Below, piece by piece: positions 1-14,734 of a stretch of DNA of 64,000 nt. Every line of letters begins with the position of its first letter. Positions within the stretch are counted from its first letter, which is position 1. The position numbers and the translations under genes were made by a program. The stretch comes from Gavia stellata. Taxonomy: Eukaryota; Chordata; Aves; Gaviiformes; Gaviidae. The notes beneath the pieces are model-generated. The model did no database searches and was not told the DNA's origin. It saw only the letters and a program-made list of their open reading frames with translations. The stretch covers positions 42,787,095 through 42,851,094 of the forward strand of contig NC_082597.1 of NCBI RefSeq assembly GCF_030936135.1, in the 5' to 3' direction.

Positions 1-2900
1 AGAATTGCAGGTGGTGCTGGCCTCATTTTGTTATTATTGCTTCTTTGTACCACCAAGGCAGCTGGACGCAGAGTTAGGTTGTTGTATTAATTACCCTTTA
101 AATAAAAAGTGCACTCACATTTGACTGGAACATCTTGCTCCAGTCTCGTATTTTGGTCCCTTTGAGGTGTAAGCTGGCTTCCAGGGAGTTACATCTACTC
201 ATATCAAGGCTCCATTTTGTCCTTTAGAGAATGAGAAAGTGCAGTAATGAACTGTGAGTATTGAGAGGATGGAGACATTGCCAGACTTCTGCCCCAGGGA
301 GGGGCCAGGAGGGAAAATCCAACCCAGCAGCAGTTGCTGACATGCTTTCCCCTCAACCCCTGTACATATACTGACTCCTTGTGAGCACGAGTAAGGTAAT
401 ATTTAAAAAACTTGCGATCTCATCTCCACCTTACCACACTTGCACACCCCTTGTACACTGGTTAAAATGGCAAGTCCAGGATGGGGAGGACTCTACGGCC
501 ACCCATGTCACCATCTTCACATCTTCTTGAGAGAAAGAGAGGTTTTCTGAGAATTGCAGCTGCATTTCACTTTTTCTAACTTAAATACAATAACCTCCCT
601 CAATTTCCCCTTTCTTGCCTTCACAAAAAAAGTGCACCATTGTCAACCCAGCTGCAAACGTGAATGCAGCCTATTTGTATCACCTGTTTCTCGTGTGAGA
701 AAGCCAATTCAGGTTATCTGCCCAATCCCAGCCTTGCTGAAGTTGATTGCAGTGTTTGTTAGCCCGAAGCCTGGCCCTGTTGCACTCCCCAGCATAATTC
801 CCACTGACTTCAAACAGGTCCCAGGTCTGGCACAGTGACCCCTGCGGGCTTGGCACCAGGCTTTAAATCACTGTACAAAGTCACTCGAGAAGCTGTCGGC
901 AGTCAGAAATGAGTCATTAGTATGCTGCCAACACAGTATTCAGTGACAAAACCCAGCTGCCACTGTAGTCAAGAATGCAGTTTCTTTAGCACTACTGTAA
1001 GTCTTATTAGCATAGAAATCAAGTGTATGTATGTAATTGAATTTCTTTGTCGCATCCTAGCATGAGATTTTCCATCAATCCTGATTGTTACTAAATTTGA
1101 ACTAACAGCCCATATTTGCACTTAAGCAACATCTGAAAGGGGGCTACACAAAGAAAGACTTTCCTAAGTCAACACGTCCTAGAAAACAGCAGCTGCGCAA
1201 AGGCAGAGGCAAGCAATATTTCATTTTCCTCCCCATAGCACCCTATCTTTTGGCAGCTCTGCTTTAAAACTGGGTTCTGCTGGCAGCCTCACATTTTCTC
1301 TCTGAAGAAAAGAGCTGCGATGCAGCCCGTGTGAGAGCAGGGGCTGTCCCCAGCAAGAAAGTCTGTCTGTCAGACAGGCTGTTACTGTTGATTAGAAAGC
1401 GAGATAATACTATAGGTACAGTTCATTTCAGGCCACTGGTTAAACTCAACTCCTGGAATAGAAAGAACTAATAAAGCCAAGAGGGGAGTACCAAAAGAGT
1501 TTAGGAGCACATTTTCAGGATTAACTTCACTGACATAAGAATGACCGTTCAGAAGCAAAATGAGTCTCAGAAACAGAGATACAGGGGTTATCTCTGTGGG
1601 TTTGGGATGTGCTGGGGGTGGGTGAGGACTGACCAACCTAGCCTGGATTGAGAAGGCAGCTACCATCACTGTGGCCGCCTTTTCAGTGGTGATTTCTCAA
1701 GAAGGACTATATTAATCCAGATGAACCACATAGCCATATTTTCCTACATTTTCCAAGCATAACTGTGGTCAAAACCACAGACACCTGATGAGGTGGAAAA
1801 AGATGGCAAGCAAGGAAATTAAATATCCCCTCCCCGTACAGATGGTCATTGTAGACCTTGATTGGGTTGTGTTGCTAACGACTGTGCTGTGAACGCATCC
1901 CTCCAGCTTTGCTACTAAAACAACGCTTCACCAAAGTCACTGTCCAAGCAATCTCCAAAGCTATCAGCCCTTACCCATGAAGTCAAGCAACCAAGTCTCG
2001 TAACCCCCAGGCAGCCTAGCACCAGAGAGGGGCAGGAGCCAGGGTACAAGGTGGATCCAAGGTTCCGAGGTAGAGTCACTCTGCAAAATTTCACAGTTCA
2101 ATCTATCGCAAGAGCCTGACATGAACGAGTTTCCCCCCTGATGGCCACAAAGTTTCAGGAAACATGACTCTTACTCCTACAGCTCTCAGGATTTTTGCAA
2201 AGCAGAATTTTGCTCATGGATTTTTTTTATAGCGATAACTGCAACTAAATAGAGGCAATGGGGGCAGAATAACTGCTAATGTTGGATGCTCTGTAAGTGG
2301 CAGATCATAGTCAGATTTTTCCCAGTACGTCACAATGCCATGTAATACTGTTATTATGAAATGGGTATCATCACCCACTGCCAGGAATGGGCAGACACGG
2401 AGTTCACTTCAGGGTCCAAAAGTTCCCACTGAATTTTTTCTTCCTCAAGTAATAAGCCCCAAGATCAGGACTCTTCAGAATGAGTCGGAAGGAAGGAGTG
2501 AGCTCCTTCCTCCCCTGCCACAACGCAACAGTACAACGGAAACCAAGAAACACGCAGGAGCAGCTAATTCCCGCCATGAGCCATGGCCCCCAGCCTTGGC
2601 TTCCACTGTACAACGCTGGGATGAGGGCAGGCTGGACTTTCCCTTTGGGAAATGATGGGGAAGGGAGGCAGTGGGTAGGCCATGTGTGGGGAACATTAGC
2701 TTTTAACTGGAGTTTCCATCCATGCTGTGTCCCCCTTTGGACCTCTGTAAAACTGACTTTTGTTCCAGGCTTGATTTATCATTATTTCATTTTTCACTTC
2801 TCCTGGGCTTTTTTTTTTGCTACCTTGATTTCAGTTATTGTGAGCTCAGTCCCTTTTCAATTTTACACAAAATCCTATGTGTATAAGGTAATAAGTTAGG

Positions 2901-2937
2901 AAAAAGTAAGGATTTCAGAAAAACGTAAGGATTTCAG
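2901..2937. repeat. Short tandem duplication, 19-nt period
   Basis: The 13-mer GTAAGGATTTCAG occurs at 2906-2918 and again at 2925-2937. Each copy is preceded by an A-rich pentamer. It is a local duplication with no evident function. Confidence 0.85.
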
Positions 2938-5900
2938 CAGGGCACTATCAGGGAGACCTCCCATGCTACCCTGTGGCTTCCCTTGCCTTCCTGGCTCAAC
3001 AACGCCAAGCAGCTACCAGTCTACCCTCTGTAAAGTAGGGTGAATCAAGCAATGCTTTTTGGAGGCACGATCTAATTTCAGTTAGCATTTGGAAAGTGCT
3101 CTACATCTGCTCTGCAACAAGGCCTTACCAGGCATTTCTGCAGAAGCAGGATCCTAGCTCTGTCCCTGAGTTGGTGTTTTTGGCAGTAAGTGAGTGATAT
3201 AAACTGGGGTACCTCTGATGTCAGCATTGCATTTGTCAGATCCTGTTGCAGATACTAATTATCCCCAAGGACATGTGAGTGCATTTGCTCCAACAAAACA
3301 CTTAACATCAGCTGATATCACTGCCAGTCTGTCTCTCTTGGGGACTTTTTTCTTTTTTGGCTAGTTTGCTAATTCAGTAAATATTTAGAAATCCATGTTC
3401 TTATAAAACTGCAACACTGGATACCATTCCCTTTTGTTCAAAATTGTTTACAGAAATAGGCACAATTATATTAGGATTCCTAGTTAATACTCACCGGGTT
3501 AAAAGCAAGAGATCCTAAGTAAAAAAGGGGTGGGGGGAAAAGCGAGAATTTGTTACAGCAAAGTTCAACACTGCCTTGAAGCCCTCATGGCTGAAGCTTT
3601 AACAAGAAATCTGTTTCTAAACAGAAAACAGGAGGAGTTCAAAAATAAGGCAGTGAAAATGAATACCCAAGAGAGAATATCAAATGCTAACCCTTAAAAG
3701 ATGACAGATAGATGGGAAGAGGTTGCCTCTAGCACATGGCACAGAAAGCCAGGTCATGCATAGAAAACATCTGTAGGGGCACAGCTGGCAGGGAGAGGAT
3801 GCCTTCTGCCCAGGGAAGTGCTTCTGGTAAGCCCAGGCTGCTGGGCTGCCTACCCACCTGTCTACCCCTGCCTGAAATGTTCATATCTGAGGGAGTCAGC
3901 AAACTGCGAGCACAGTCACCCAGCAGGGCAGAGGTTTCCAAACCAGAGCAAATACAGCTCTTGACACCAGAGAGCCTGGTTGTGAAGTCCAGACATTTTT
4001 AGGAGGAAACTTCCAATTCCCACAAATCTTTAGCAAGCCTGAAGATTAAAGAGAGGCCAGAATACAACCCAAAATGTCGGCAAGGAACCGTGGTGCCCTG
4101 GAGGAAACAAAAGGCACCTTTTGACAACAGGCACACTGGGCTTAGCTTCGGACTACCTAGCTCAGGGACTTGCCAGGGGCCACAGTTGCATGGCTTTTTC
4201 TCCCCTCTCCCAGGCAGACTTCCTAATCCCTGCTGCTGTGGCCACGCTGTGAGCAGCACCCATGGTAGATGGTTAAAAATTGGTTCAGCTGTGTCCATAG
4301 GAGTTGCAGCCATCTCTAGCTGCTTGGTGAAAGATCCTGGAGCCACTACACTCTCACCACCATCAGCTTGCACCAGCTTTATTAAAGAAATACATTGCTA
4401 TTTAGGTAACTTCTGGAGCTAGCTAAAGCAAAAGGGGTAGGGGATGATGCAGAAACAGCCCTGCTTTGCAGGATCCAGTTAGGAAGGTTTGCCCAGCGCA
4501 GACATAATGCGTTGGGAGAGCACAAATTTGTGCTGCCTTAGGCAGCAGACAGGTTTGCACGCTCCAGCATTGAGACACAGCTCCAATTATTCAGCCAGCC
4601 AGCAGGCAGTTCCACTCTCAAGTGTCCAGGCAGAGGTCAGTAACCGTACACCCTAAAATTACTTTAATTATGGGACAATCACTTTCCAGTGTATTGAATA
4701 ACCACCTGTTTTAGACAGGACCAAGCCCAGGAACTTAGCTCTACTTTAAAAGGAAAGCTAATCAGCATGGTTTACAAAGCACACACATGGCTTCTTTGAG
4801 CCAGCTTATCAAGATAGTTCTTTATGGGAGCATAATTTACCTTTTCACAATGCGGGTCAAAGCATGAGGCTCTCAATGGAGAAACTTCCTCCAGGATGAC
4901 AGACTGGGGAGGCAGTCTTCTTGCTGACTTTGATAAGGATGCAAAGCAGAGAGTTAGGAATTCACATTATAGTGTAATAAGTCCTCCTTTCACCTGCCAC
5001 AGCAACCAGCCAGGGCAGAACAAAGAACCGGTTTCAAAGGGCTGGAGGCACAGTGTTTCTGCACAGTGTAAGACTGCATCCCCAACATGAGTGCTCCCAG
5101 GGAATCCCCAGTACAAATCCACTGCAGTTCTCTGAAGGAATAAGAAATAATTGTCCTCTATTCTGTCAAGAAACATGAGACAATCCATGGGATCTGGGTC
5201 TCTGAGGATGCACTTGTGGATGCTGAAGTTAGTCCTGAACACTACTGAGGAGTCTGATCTTCTTTCATGGTGCAAAAATCTCAAATATGAAAGGAGCCCT
5301 CCTGGCTAACAACACCCCCTCATATGCTTCTGCCCCTTAACATTTCCCATCTGGTTTCAAATCTTTGCATTTCTCCTCTCTTGAAAAATATAGTTTAGTA
5401 GGATTCAAACTCTTCCATCCTGGCAGGCTACATGTCTCCTTTGCAGGGGGCTGGAGGCGACAGAGAAAGGGCGCTCTGGGATGCACTACATGTCTTTAGC
5501 TCCTCTGACATGTGAATATAAAGCATGACAGACCCCTGGCACATGACACCAGACTCCTGACCCCACACTCTATATCTGAAAGAAGGACCAGGCATCCTGT
5601 GATCAACAGTGTAATTTATGTGAGCCCTGGTACACCATCTCAATGTACTTTACCATGTGTGCATCAAAATAACATGGAGAGTTGAAGTGCATTAGGACAG
5701 CATCTATACCTGAATCTGCTGATTCAACTCTCAAAGCTGCATTAAGCAGCTGTACTCTTCAAGCCCTGCAGATGTCTATTTTAATCATCTGTCTTAAAAT
5801 ATCAGCTGGTTTTATGCCCTATTCTGAAGCTTACCATCCCTCACAGAGGCTGAGTTGTTTTCTCTAAGCACTGCCATCCAATCAAAATTGCAAACAGGCA

Positions 5901-8900
5901 GGAAAGAGAAAATAAGAACTTTCGTTCGTACTTATTCCCACACATCTTGCACAGCTTGCAGCTGAAACACCGTGGGAGGGTGTAGCTGCAGAACCTGAGC
6001 CTGCCATCCGGATGAGACCATTGGGACACTTTTATTGGAGATCTGAAATGTGGCTAACAGAGGTACAATCCTCATCAAAAGCAACGACTCAAGGTGGCAG
6101 AGATGTCCCTTCTCCAAGCCCTCCTCCTTCTCTTCTGACTTGCTGGCTAAGAAACATGCCCCTGTACAGCAGAGAAGCTGTTCCTTTCCATGGCAAAACA
6201 TCCTGCCCCGAAACAAGCCCAAAGGTTCTTCCTAAGCCACACTCATAGCATCAGCTTACTGACTTCTCCACTGCCCTTTTAGTTTATTTTTTAGCAAAAA
6301 CTAACAAAAAAAATTTTTTTAAATAATATTGTTCCTCTCTTGAAGGGTCTTCTCCCTCTCTCTGCCGTGCCAGACTGCACTCTGAACTTCCAAGGTGTGC
6401 TGTGCTCATGTAGTCTAAGTCTTTTAGCTATCATCTCCACTCTACCTGCAATTTGTGCAGACACAGAGCCTAAGATCACCTGCAATCTTGTTAATTATGA
6501 TAATTATGGTCATTAAGGATGTATTATGGAGTTCATTGTTAACAGGAGCTTCTATAGACACTTGCCGCCAAAACAGCCAAGGCCATCTCTCCATACATAA
6601 CTCTTCATGATTACCAAAGAAGAATGAGTGTGAAGCATGCGATCTCACAGCCCTGCCCTGCACTCTCAACCAGGGAGCTCATCCACGGCCTGTGTCTGTT
6701 ACTCATCATTACGAAGCAAAGGACTTTAGCAGGTCTCCTTCTCGTGGCTATGCTAAGAAGGCAACACCCAGCAGAGAAAATTGGAGAAAAATATTTTTAA
6801 CTCTTTACTTGTTCCTGGACCTCCCCCACAGCCTAGATAAACTAATTAAGCTAAAATAATTAAGCACCTCACACTTGCTTTGCAGAGCTTTTCTGCTTTG
6901 AACGAACAGAAGAACATTGGAGTGGTAAGATATGCGTTGTGCCCCGCAAGATAACTGCTCGCAGCCCCTGGTTTCAAAGAACCTGGCATGTCTGGCTCAG
7001 ACACGAAGCAGCACGCTTGCTTTCCCTCCAGTGACTCATTTAACAACTCCGCGAGGGAAAATTACTACTATTGGAAGAACACAAACAGCCTCCTAGGCAC
7101 TGTTAGGATCAGCTGGGTGGAAAGGAGCTGGTGAGTACGAAGAGGTGAAAATGATGCCTGGGAGGGTGGGCCAGAGCCCAGCAGCTGGAGGTGGGAGAGG
7201 TGTGAATGGTCCATGGACTGGTGGCCCTTCTAACGACTGTGAGGAGAAGCTGCTCTTTGGCCTCTACCATGAGCCAGTTTTACACCTGCCCTGGCCAGAG
7301 CCGATGCCTTTCTTTCATATTGCAAGAGTGGATGAGGTGGCTCCAACCTTCATGCCGTGGTCTCCCCAAGGGAGGCAGTCGGCCTTGCTCCCCAGGGCAG
7401 TGACCACAGGTTGAGGCCAGGTGAATCATCCGCTTGACTCACAGTGATCCTCCTTACTACGCTTACACCCTTCAGGCTGGGGTTTTGGCTTTTCCTCGGA
7501 TCAGCCAGGCCTTCCGGAGGGCAAGCCAGGCCTTCGCAAGGCACTCGTGTTTAGATGGATGGGAGGAGGCTCTCCCTCCAGAGACAGCAGCCTCTCCTCG
7601 CAGCAAAACAGCTCAAGTGAGTTATGGTTTCTCATGCGGTGGCATGCAAAATTGTCAGGCTCTTGGCACGTGAGTGGCTGTCCGTATACCTCAGAGAGAC
7701 AACTTACAAAGAGATTCTGAGGGGTTTTATGCTAATAAAGCTCTGATTTTTCTGCTTTGAGTTCAGAAATCTTTATTTTAGCTGGTGTTTTCGGTTTTCG
7801 AAGCCTGCTTTGTCAGTGAAAACCCGTGTCCTCCTAACTGTGGCATGGAAAACACTGCTGACGATTATTCCGCAGTTACAACACATCACGTTAGGTGGTC
7901 CTATCTCAATGCAGTAGGCAGCTGATGGTTGGGGAGGGGAAACTGATATAGCCTAACCATGAGGTCTCGCTGCCTGCCTGGGAAATAAAGGACACTGAAA
8001 TATAACTGCGTGGGAAGGACTTCCAAGAAGAATTTGTCCCAAACCATTTCTGGAAACAGATGATAACATTATTTATCCAAATACAGGAAGCTCGAGATTG
8101 CAATGAATGACGAAAGGCAAGAATTAAGGATGAGGGAGAGAAATATGTCCTTCCCCCTCCCCCTTCCCAAAAGAGAGAAAGAAAAACCCCACCAGTAAAC
8201 CCCTGGTTATTAGGCTGTGCACTCACAAGCTGATACATCCCTCTGTGTTTTTGCATGTGCATCTCACACCCACACACTCCTGCCTGGCCCCCTTTGGATC
8301 CTAATGCCAGGGGCTCTTTCCAAAACCAGGCACGGTATCCTGCAGAGAAGAGTCCAGCTGTTGGGATCCTTCCCAGAAATCAAACACTGCAGCATTCAAG
8401 CCTTTCAGTAGTTAATCTGGGGATACCCAGAAACCCGAGAGCAATGCAACCCCCTCCAATGAGAAAGTCTGGGAAGCGATGGGGTGTGCTTCAAAGCCTT
8501 CATATTTATTTATTTATTTGTGTTCATGTTTATGTAAATTTCGCATAAACGTGGATTGAACTTTGGGAGCCCGAGCTCTCAATTACAGAATCCAGCTGTT
8601 TGAAATCACGAGGAATGTACATTCCCACCAGCAGCGCAAATCCAAAATATAAAAAGGCAAACAGCTCAGCTAGCCAAAGGAGGGGCCGAGGGGGGATTAG
8701 CACTCACAGAACGGCATCCTATCTTCTTGTGTATGTATTTATTTTTTTAATGTTGCTGCCTGTTCTGTAGTAAAAAAAAAGACGCTGGTTATTTTGGAAT
8801 CCACAGCGATACGAAGCGTTCCTCAGCATCTGCTGGCAGTGGTTCCCAGCCATGGCCTCTGCTGCGCTCAAACCAAGTGAAAGCAGCACAGACCCAAGGT

Positions 8901-11570
8901 GTCTTACTACGGTGACAGCCCGACCAGTCTGGATTCAGCAGCATTTTACTTACCTCGGGCAGTGCCAGTCAGCCCAGCCACTATGAATCTGCTGGAAGAC
9001 CAAAGGGTCCCCCCTCACCTCTGGCCATGGCTCAATGACCCCAAGGCCAGCTCAGCTCTTCTGGGGTTTAGGAAAACTGCAGATCGCAGTCACTCTGGTC
9101 TGGGCTTTCCCAGTCTGGTTGTGGGATGCCAAGCGCCAAGTCAATACAAACTCAAGATTTTGATTTGTCTGTCCTCAAAACAATTCAGCTTATGAACTTT
9201 GTTTTAAGGAGCTTTACATTAGCTCAGGTATCAGCTGTAGTCCCCTCCACCAGCATCAAGCCACATCTTCAGCATATGCTCCATATCATGTGCTTTGTAA
9301 AATCTAAAAACAATGCCAGCACATGCACATCTGAGATGAACATGCTCGTACAATGGGGCACTCTAGTAGGCAGCTGCAGTACTGGTGACTTCTGAGGGTC
9401 AGGCTGCCACCCATTGACTTTAGGGTAAGTTAGATCTGCCCCTTAGGTGCGGAGACTTATATAGGATCTCTGCAGAAGACATTAAAGTGCCTGCTACAGA
9501 GATCAGCCCTCCATCCCCAGCTATTACTTTATAAAAGGGGGAGAAGTTAACCTTCTGAGCATTTATTTAAGCCCTAAATAAATTATTGGCTTTTCAAGAG
9601 TGTTCTTTTAGTGAAATCTGTGAACATTATAGTTATTATAATAAAGATTATAGTAAAGATTTTGACAATCTGCTTTGACACCTAAATGTGGAATTGGAAT
9701 TATAATGCAAAAATCTCAGGTCAAGTGGGAAAAAAAAGTTAATGTATCCTTAGGGCAAGCATATACCTAGCCTTACATTCTAAATGAGCTATGCAGTAAG
9801 TACAAATACATGGATTAACAGGTCCCCATTTTCTACAAATAGGCATTTCTATACACACACAAAAATGCATTGGCAGAAAGGAGTAAGCAAGGGTTAAGTT
9901 GGCAATTCAAAGGTTAATTAGTATCATTAAGAAAAAAATCCCACTTCAGGCACATCAGCTTTAAAGCTGGTTGGAAGTGGCTCTCTAAGAGATGGAAGCA
10001 GTGGACAGCCATAAATAGAAACTCTTCAGCCTATGATATAATGTGTGATGTGATACAAAGTCTGTGATAAAATTTCACTGTAAAAGCACCTTATGAAACA
10101 AGAGAAGGGGCAAATCAGTTCAACGAACTCTGAGAGCCCCTAAACCCAACGGGATCTTTCACTGATGCCTAAGGTGTTCTCTCTGCTGGCCTGGTGCAGG
10201 TCTGGGGCTGTGACCAGTAAGCTGGCCTGATTTACACCAGGCCTCCAGTCAGCAGTAATAGGTGAGCCCTGGTCCTTGCCACATTGGGACCCTGACTTCA
10301 CCACTACAGAAAACTCCCTGAAGCACATACAAACCCTCTGCATCTTCAGGGCTGATGCCATCCACCTGCCTAACCCAGTTTTCTCTCCTCATGTTTTCCA
10401 GGCAGGAGCTGAAAGGGAATGAGGCTCCCCCAAAGCCCCCCTGGGTGGCTCTTCATCTTTTCAGCATTCAACACCATCTTTGCTAGTCCTCAAGCTGGTC
10501 TCTGCTAGTCCTTGTTAGGTGAATAGCTGTGACTGAGCAAGAGGTAGGAATAGCACTTGTTGGTGGATACACCTCGGGGACAAAGTTAAGACTTCAGCTG
10601 GGCACAGGCAATTGCCTCCTGGTGACACCGATGCATTTCAGTGTCAGGTATCACATACTAATGGTTAGGTGACAGCTTTTTTTGCAGTAACAATGCCTGT
10701 GTTACAATTATACCCCTCCAGAGCCCACTGGTGACTGAGTGCTGGTAATTAAAATGATTCAGACCATCCTTAAGCAGTCTATTTATGCATTTGTTTTACC
10801 ATGCCTTTTCCCAGTGAAACTGCCTTGATGACACTTTCTTTAAATGCTCCTGTGACACCTGCCACTGCAGAGAATCACTAAGGAATGAATTACAGCCATG
10901 ATTAACTCTCAGCTAAACAGAAAAGAAAATACTTGAACTAAAACATATCACCTGTTTTGATACAAATTAAAAACATTGGCTTTTTCAGTAAGGCAAAGCT
11001 GCAAACACTGCAACACCCTAAATTCATGCAGATGTTATTGAATCACAGCTATCTGCTGTTACTTTTTCCTCAGCTAAACAACAGTGCAGTTAGCAGAAGT
11101 CATGTGAAAAGGGCTGACATTAGATAGAGAACGTCGTTAATGTTATGGTTCCAAAGAAAAGTGAGATTTCTTTTATATTCGTTCATGGCTGCGGCTGATA
11201 ATTGCTTCCTGTCTTACACCTACACAAAATCCATGAATATAATTACAGCAGCACAGTGCAGAGTTCAATCAGAAGGGAGTATTGATTTGTGTATAAATCA
11301 AAAGCCATCTTCCTCTGGTTGTATTTACATGAAAAAAAATAATAGGACTTTTCTGAAAAAGCTGCATAATCAAGAAAGGGTAGTGTATTGAAGAAAACCT
11401 CACTCATAGATTATATGGCCAGAAGGGAATAATATGAGCATCTAAATGTGTCTACATATGCAAGCCACAGGATTTCCCAAATTAATTAAGCTTTGATCTA
11501 CAATGTATTTTTTGGAAGAAAAAAATCCACTTATTTTGATAGATTTTTAAGAGCATAATTTCATTTATAT

Positions 11571-11611
11571 GCACATAAATTATTATCATAAATTATGCAC
11601 ATAAATTATTA
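11571..11611. repeat. AT-rich direct repeat, 26-nt period
   Basis: GCACATAAATTATTA occurs at 11571-11585 and again at 11597-11611, with ATCATAAATTAT between them. It looks like slippage in AT-rich DNA. Confidence 0.85.
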
Positions 11612-14600
11612 GCATGTTCTCCTGTGCAGCAGAGCCTGTTTCTGTTCTTGGGGTGCACAGCCAGGTGACTATCACTCACCAGCAAAGACAGGGATGTCAG
11701 CACTGGGGTTGCTAACGGGAGTGGGGAGGAGCATCTGTAATTTTTTAGCTCTGTCACCTGCTTCCCCTGGTAAGTCCTCATCAAGACTGGGAGAGGCATC
11801 ATGAACTTTGCAGTAAAGACAACATCTGAATGAGGGGTTGTTTCCTTTCTTGGTAGGTAGTGTACTTTGGGGAATCCTGTCTATAGGGCTATGAAATCAA
11901 AGGTAAGAAAGCAGAGGAAAGTCTGAATTTGGCATTGTGGAGCCAGATCCAAAGCTCAGAAAGGCGCATCCCTTGCATAGGCTGGGGTCCAGCTGGGGAG
12001 GCTCCCTGTCCAACACATGGTACCTGCAGAAAAACAGTAGACTGGCTTTTTGCACCTGAAGCTAGATGGGGGGAACACAAACCTATTTTCAGCTAGATCT
12101 GCCCTGCTGAGAGCTCCCTCCTACACATCAGTCTTTATTAAAGGATGATTTGTTCTGCGTTCTCTTCATGAGTAAATGGCATCCTCCACCGTAAACACTA
12201 ACCTTGCCCCAGAGAAAAGGGTAGCATGCTCCTCCTTCCCCATCACCCAGGCTTCATAAAGATAACTTGCTTGCCTATATAATTCTCTGCAGTTTGTCTG
12301 AAGGGAGCCTTTAGGACAGAAGGACTGAATGGAGACATTTCTATAGCTTCCTCATTATTTTAGCTGCCAGCACGGGGTTCAGGAAGGATACAGAACCACA
12401 AGGTCTCGTCTCTGCACAGGGGTTGCACTGAGTATTAATGGACAACTAGAAAGCGGCAGAGGCACATACTGTTATGAAAGCATTTACACGGCTCAGGGAA
12501 ATGGAAAAGGGTGTGCATGTGAAAGATCGTTTGAACCCGGTAGAGCTGCCACTTCTTCAGAAGGTACAATAACATCCATAAAAACCTTCCTTTACACTCT
12601 CTCTAGCTACACAAGCACAAAATGAGACCACATTGGTACCTCTGCTAAACGTCCATCACTGAGTACTCAGCTCAAATTAACTGTTTTGGGAGCACTTACA
12701 GTGTCCTGACCTTGCCTGGGGCTACTAGCAATTAAAGCTCACTTTTTGTCAGCTGAGAAGGAATCAATCAGAACTGATGACTGCGTTAATGTTATTCATC
12801 ACCTCCTGAAGATTTCTTTCTAGTGAGCCACCTAAATAATTAATATTAAAATTGATTTTGTGAAGCATTCTCAGATGTTGTAATAAATGTATACTAACAG
12901 TCTATTTATGAGGCCACAGTGTAGAAGGATTAAAACCTGATCAATTATGACATGCCTTCATTTTTGAATAGAAGTCTGTTTGAAGAAACACAATCTATGC
13001 AGAGTATAATTACATGTATTAAGTTACACCACAATCTGTTCTGCCACTGACTGACTAGTGTTTGCTAGATTAAAAACACTGCTAGGAAATGGCTAACTAA
13101 TTAATCAAACTGGCTCATTTCCAACAGCTTTCATTTGATCAACTGTGCCTCAGATCTATTTTTATAGAAACCGTCAACTGAACAGAAAAAGTTACTGCAA
13201 GGGAAAGACAAGAGCAGCGCTTTAAGAAATCACAGTAAGGAGTGCATATATTTTTTTCATGGCTTTGACTAATATGAGTCAGAAATTTAAAAAAATGTAT
13301 AAATATCTTATTTCCAAGTATCAAGGAAAGATGATGGATGAGGAGGACTGCCAAAGCACACCCTATATATGTATATATACAACAGCTATCCTGTTTGCCA
13401 AGTGCCATCCTCCATAGATAAAAAATCAGCATGACATATTTTAAGTCTTCTTATGACTTAGGAAGCTGCATTATATTGAGCACTTGTGTCACTGAACTTG
13501 GAGAAGATACATGAAGCTGGCCTTGTACCCGAGAAATAGCTATAGCTAGGTAATTAAGGACCTAAAGCTATGGAAAAAGCCTTGTGGGATTTTCCATGAA
13601 GTTTCATTATTAGTACGACCCCTGCCAGACTCTTGAAGACCTTAATGTTGTATTCCTTTGCCTAGTAAGGCAATACCCAGCTCTACAGGGGGAGTCCACA
13701 GGCTAAGGTTAAGAGCAAACACTCACACAAAACCTAGAAGAAGAGTTTAGCACCTCAAAATGGCATCCTAAGCAGACACCAGGTAGCTACCCAAGAAGAT
13801 GCTAAAAGGCAGGGGTCGGGTCCTGCTGCTTCCTCAGATGTAGCACCCCGTGAGCCGCTGAGCCAAAGCGACAACCCCCTTCTGAGGATGAACATGTTGT
13901 CCCATGGGGCATGGAGGGTGGCCATGTCTCCATTTTCTCTGTAAACAGAGAGCACATTAGCAGTCTTATTGAACCCAGGGTGATCTAAAGGTTGTTAGAA
14001 AGACAAAGGGGAGGATAACATAATAAAATTAGCAATTTTTCAGCAATGTTTCTAACACAGAGTTTCTATGACATATTTTGTCTGTTAATAAAAGAGTATC
14101 TAATGACATTAAATGTATGATCAAACAGCTAATAAAAAAAGCTGTCTCAGAAAGCAACATCAAGAGACATGGTAACCCCTAGCTTTTGGTCTTGGATCTA
14201 GAATACTCATAGAGAGACCCTGGAGAAAACATTCCCTCCCATCCCTTCCTGTGAGGCAAGAATGCTGGGCAGACAGGGCTGGGAAGGTGATGAGGCAAGG
14301 CAGAAACTAAGCAAGAAAATAAGTTGATTATGTAAAGTGAAAACCCCTGTGTATAGACCATAAAGAAGACAGTCCCCTTGTGAAGACAGTCGCAGATATG
14401 CAAGTCCTTTTATGAAGATACATATGATTTTTCTCCTGCTGAATCCAAGAGGATTTAGACAGTAAGCCTACTAAGGTGCTTTGGAAGCTCACTCAATAGC
14501 ATATGTGCATATTGACTTGTCTACCAGCTTGAGAAATTGGACCCTGACTGTTCACAGCATGACAGCCTAAGTAGCAAGAAGGTGATGCTGTCTTCTGTGT

Positions 14601-14683
14601 ACAGAATTAGTTAATCCCCATCTGCTGGTGTGCCTACAATTCTAGTCATCTCCCGAAAAGAGACTGAAAGCCAGGCAGATAAT

Positions 14684-14734
14684 TAAAACACAAAATGTTT
14701 TAAAACACAAAATGTTTCAAAACACAAAATGTTT
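14684..14734. repeat. Minisatellite, three copies of a 17-mer
   Basis: Three adjacent copies of a 17-nt unit, TAAAACACAAAATGTTT, lie at 14684-14700, 14701-14717 and 14718-14734. The third copy begins with C instead of T. The copies are otherwise identical, so the expansion is recent. Confidence 0.95.

Noticed and set aside
7145-7200. Possible G-quadruplex (GGGAGGGTGGG...)
   Set aside because: Only three G-runs are close together. The next run is too far away for the usual loop limit.
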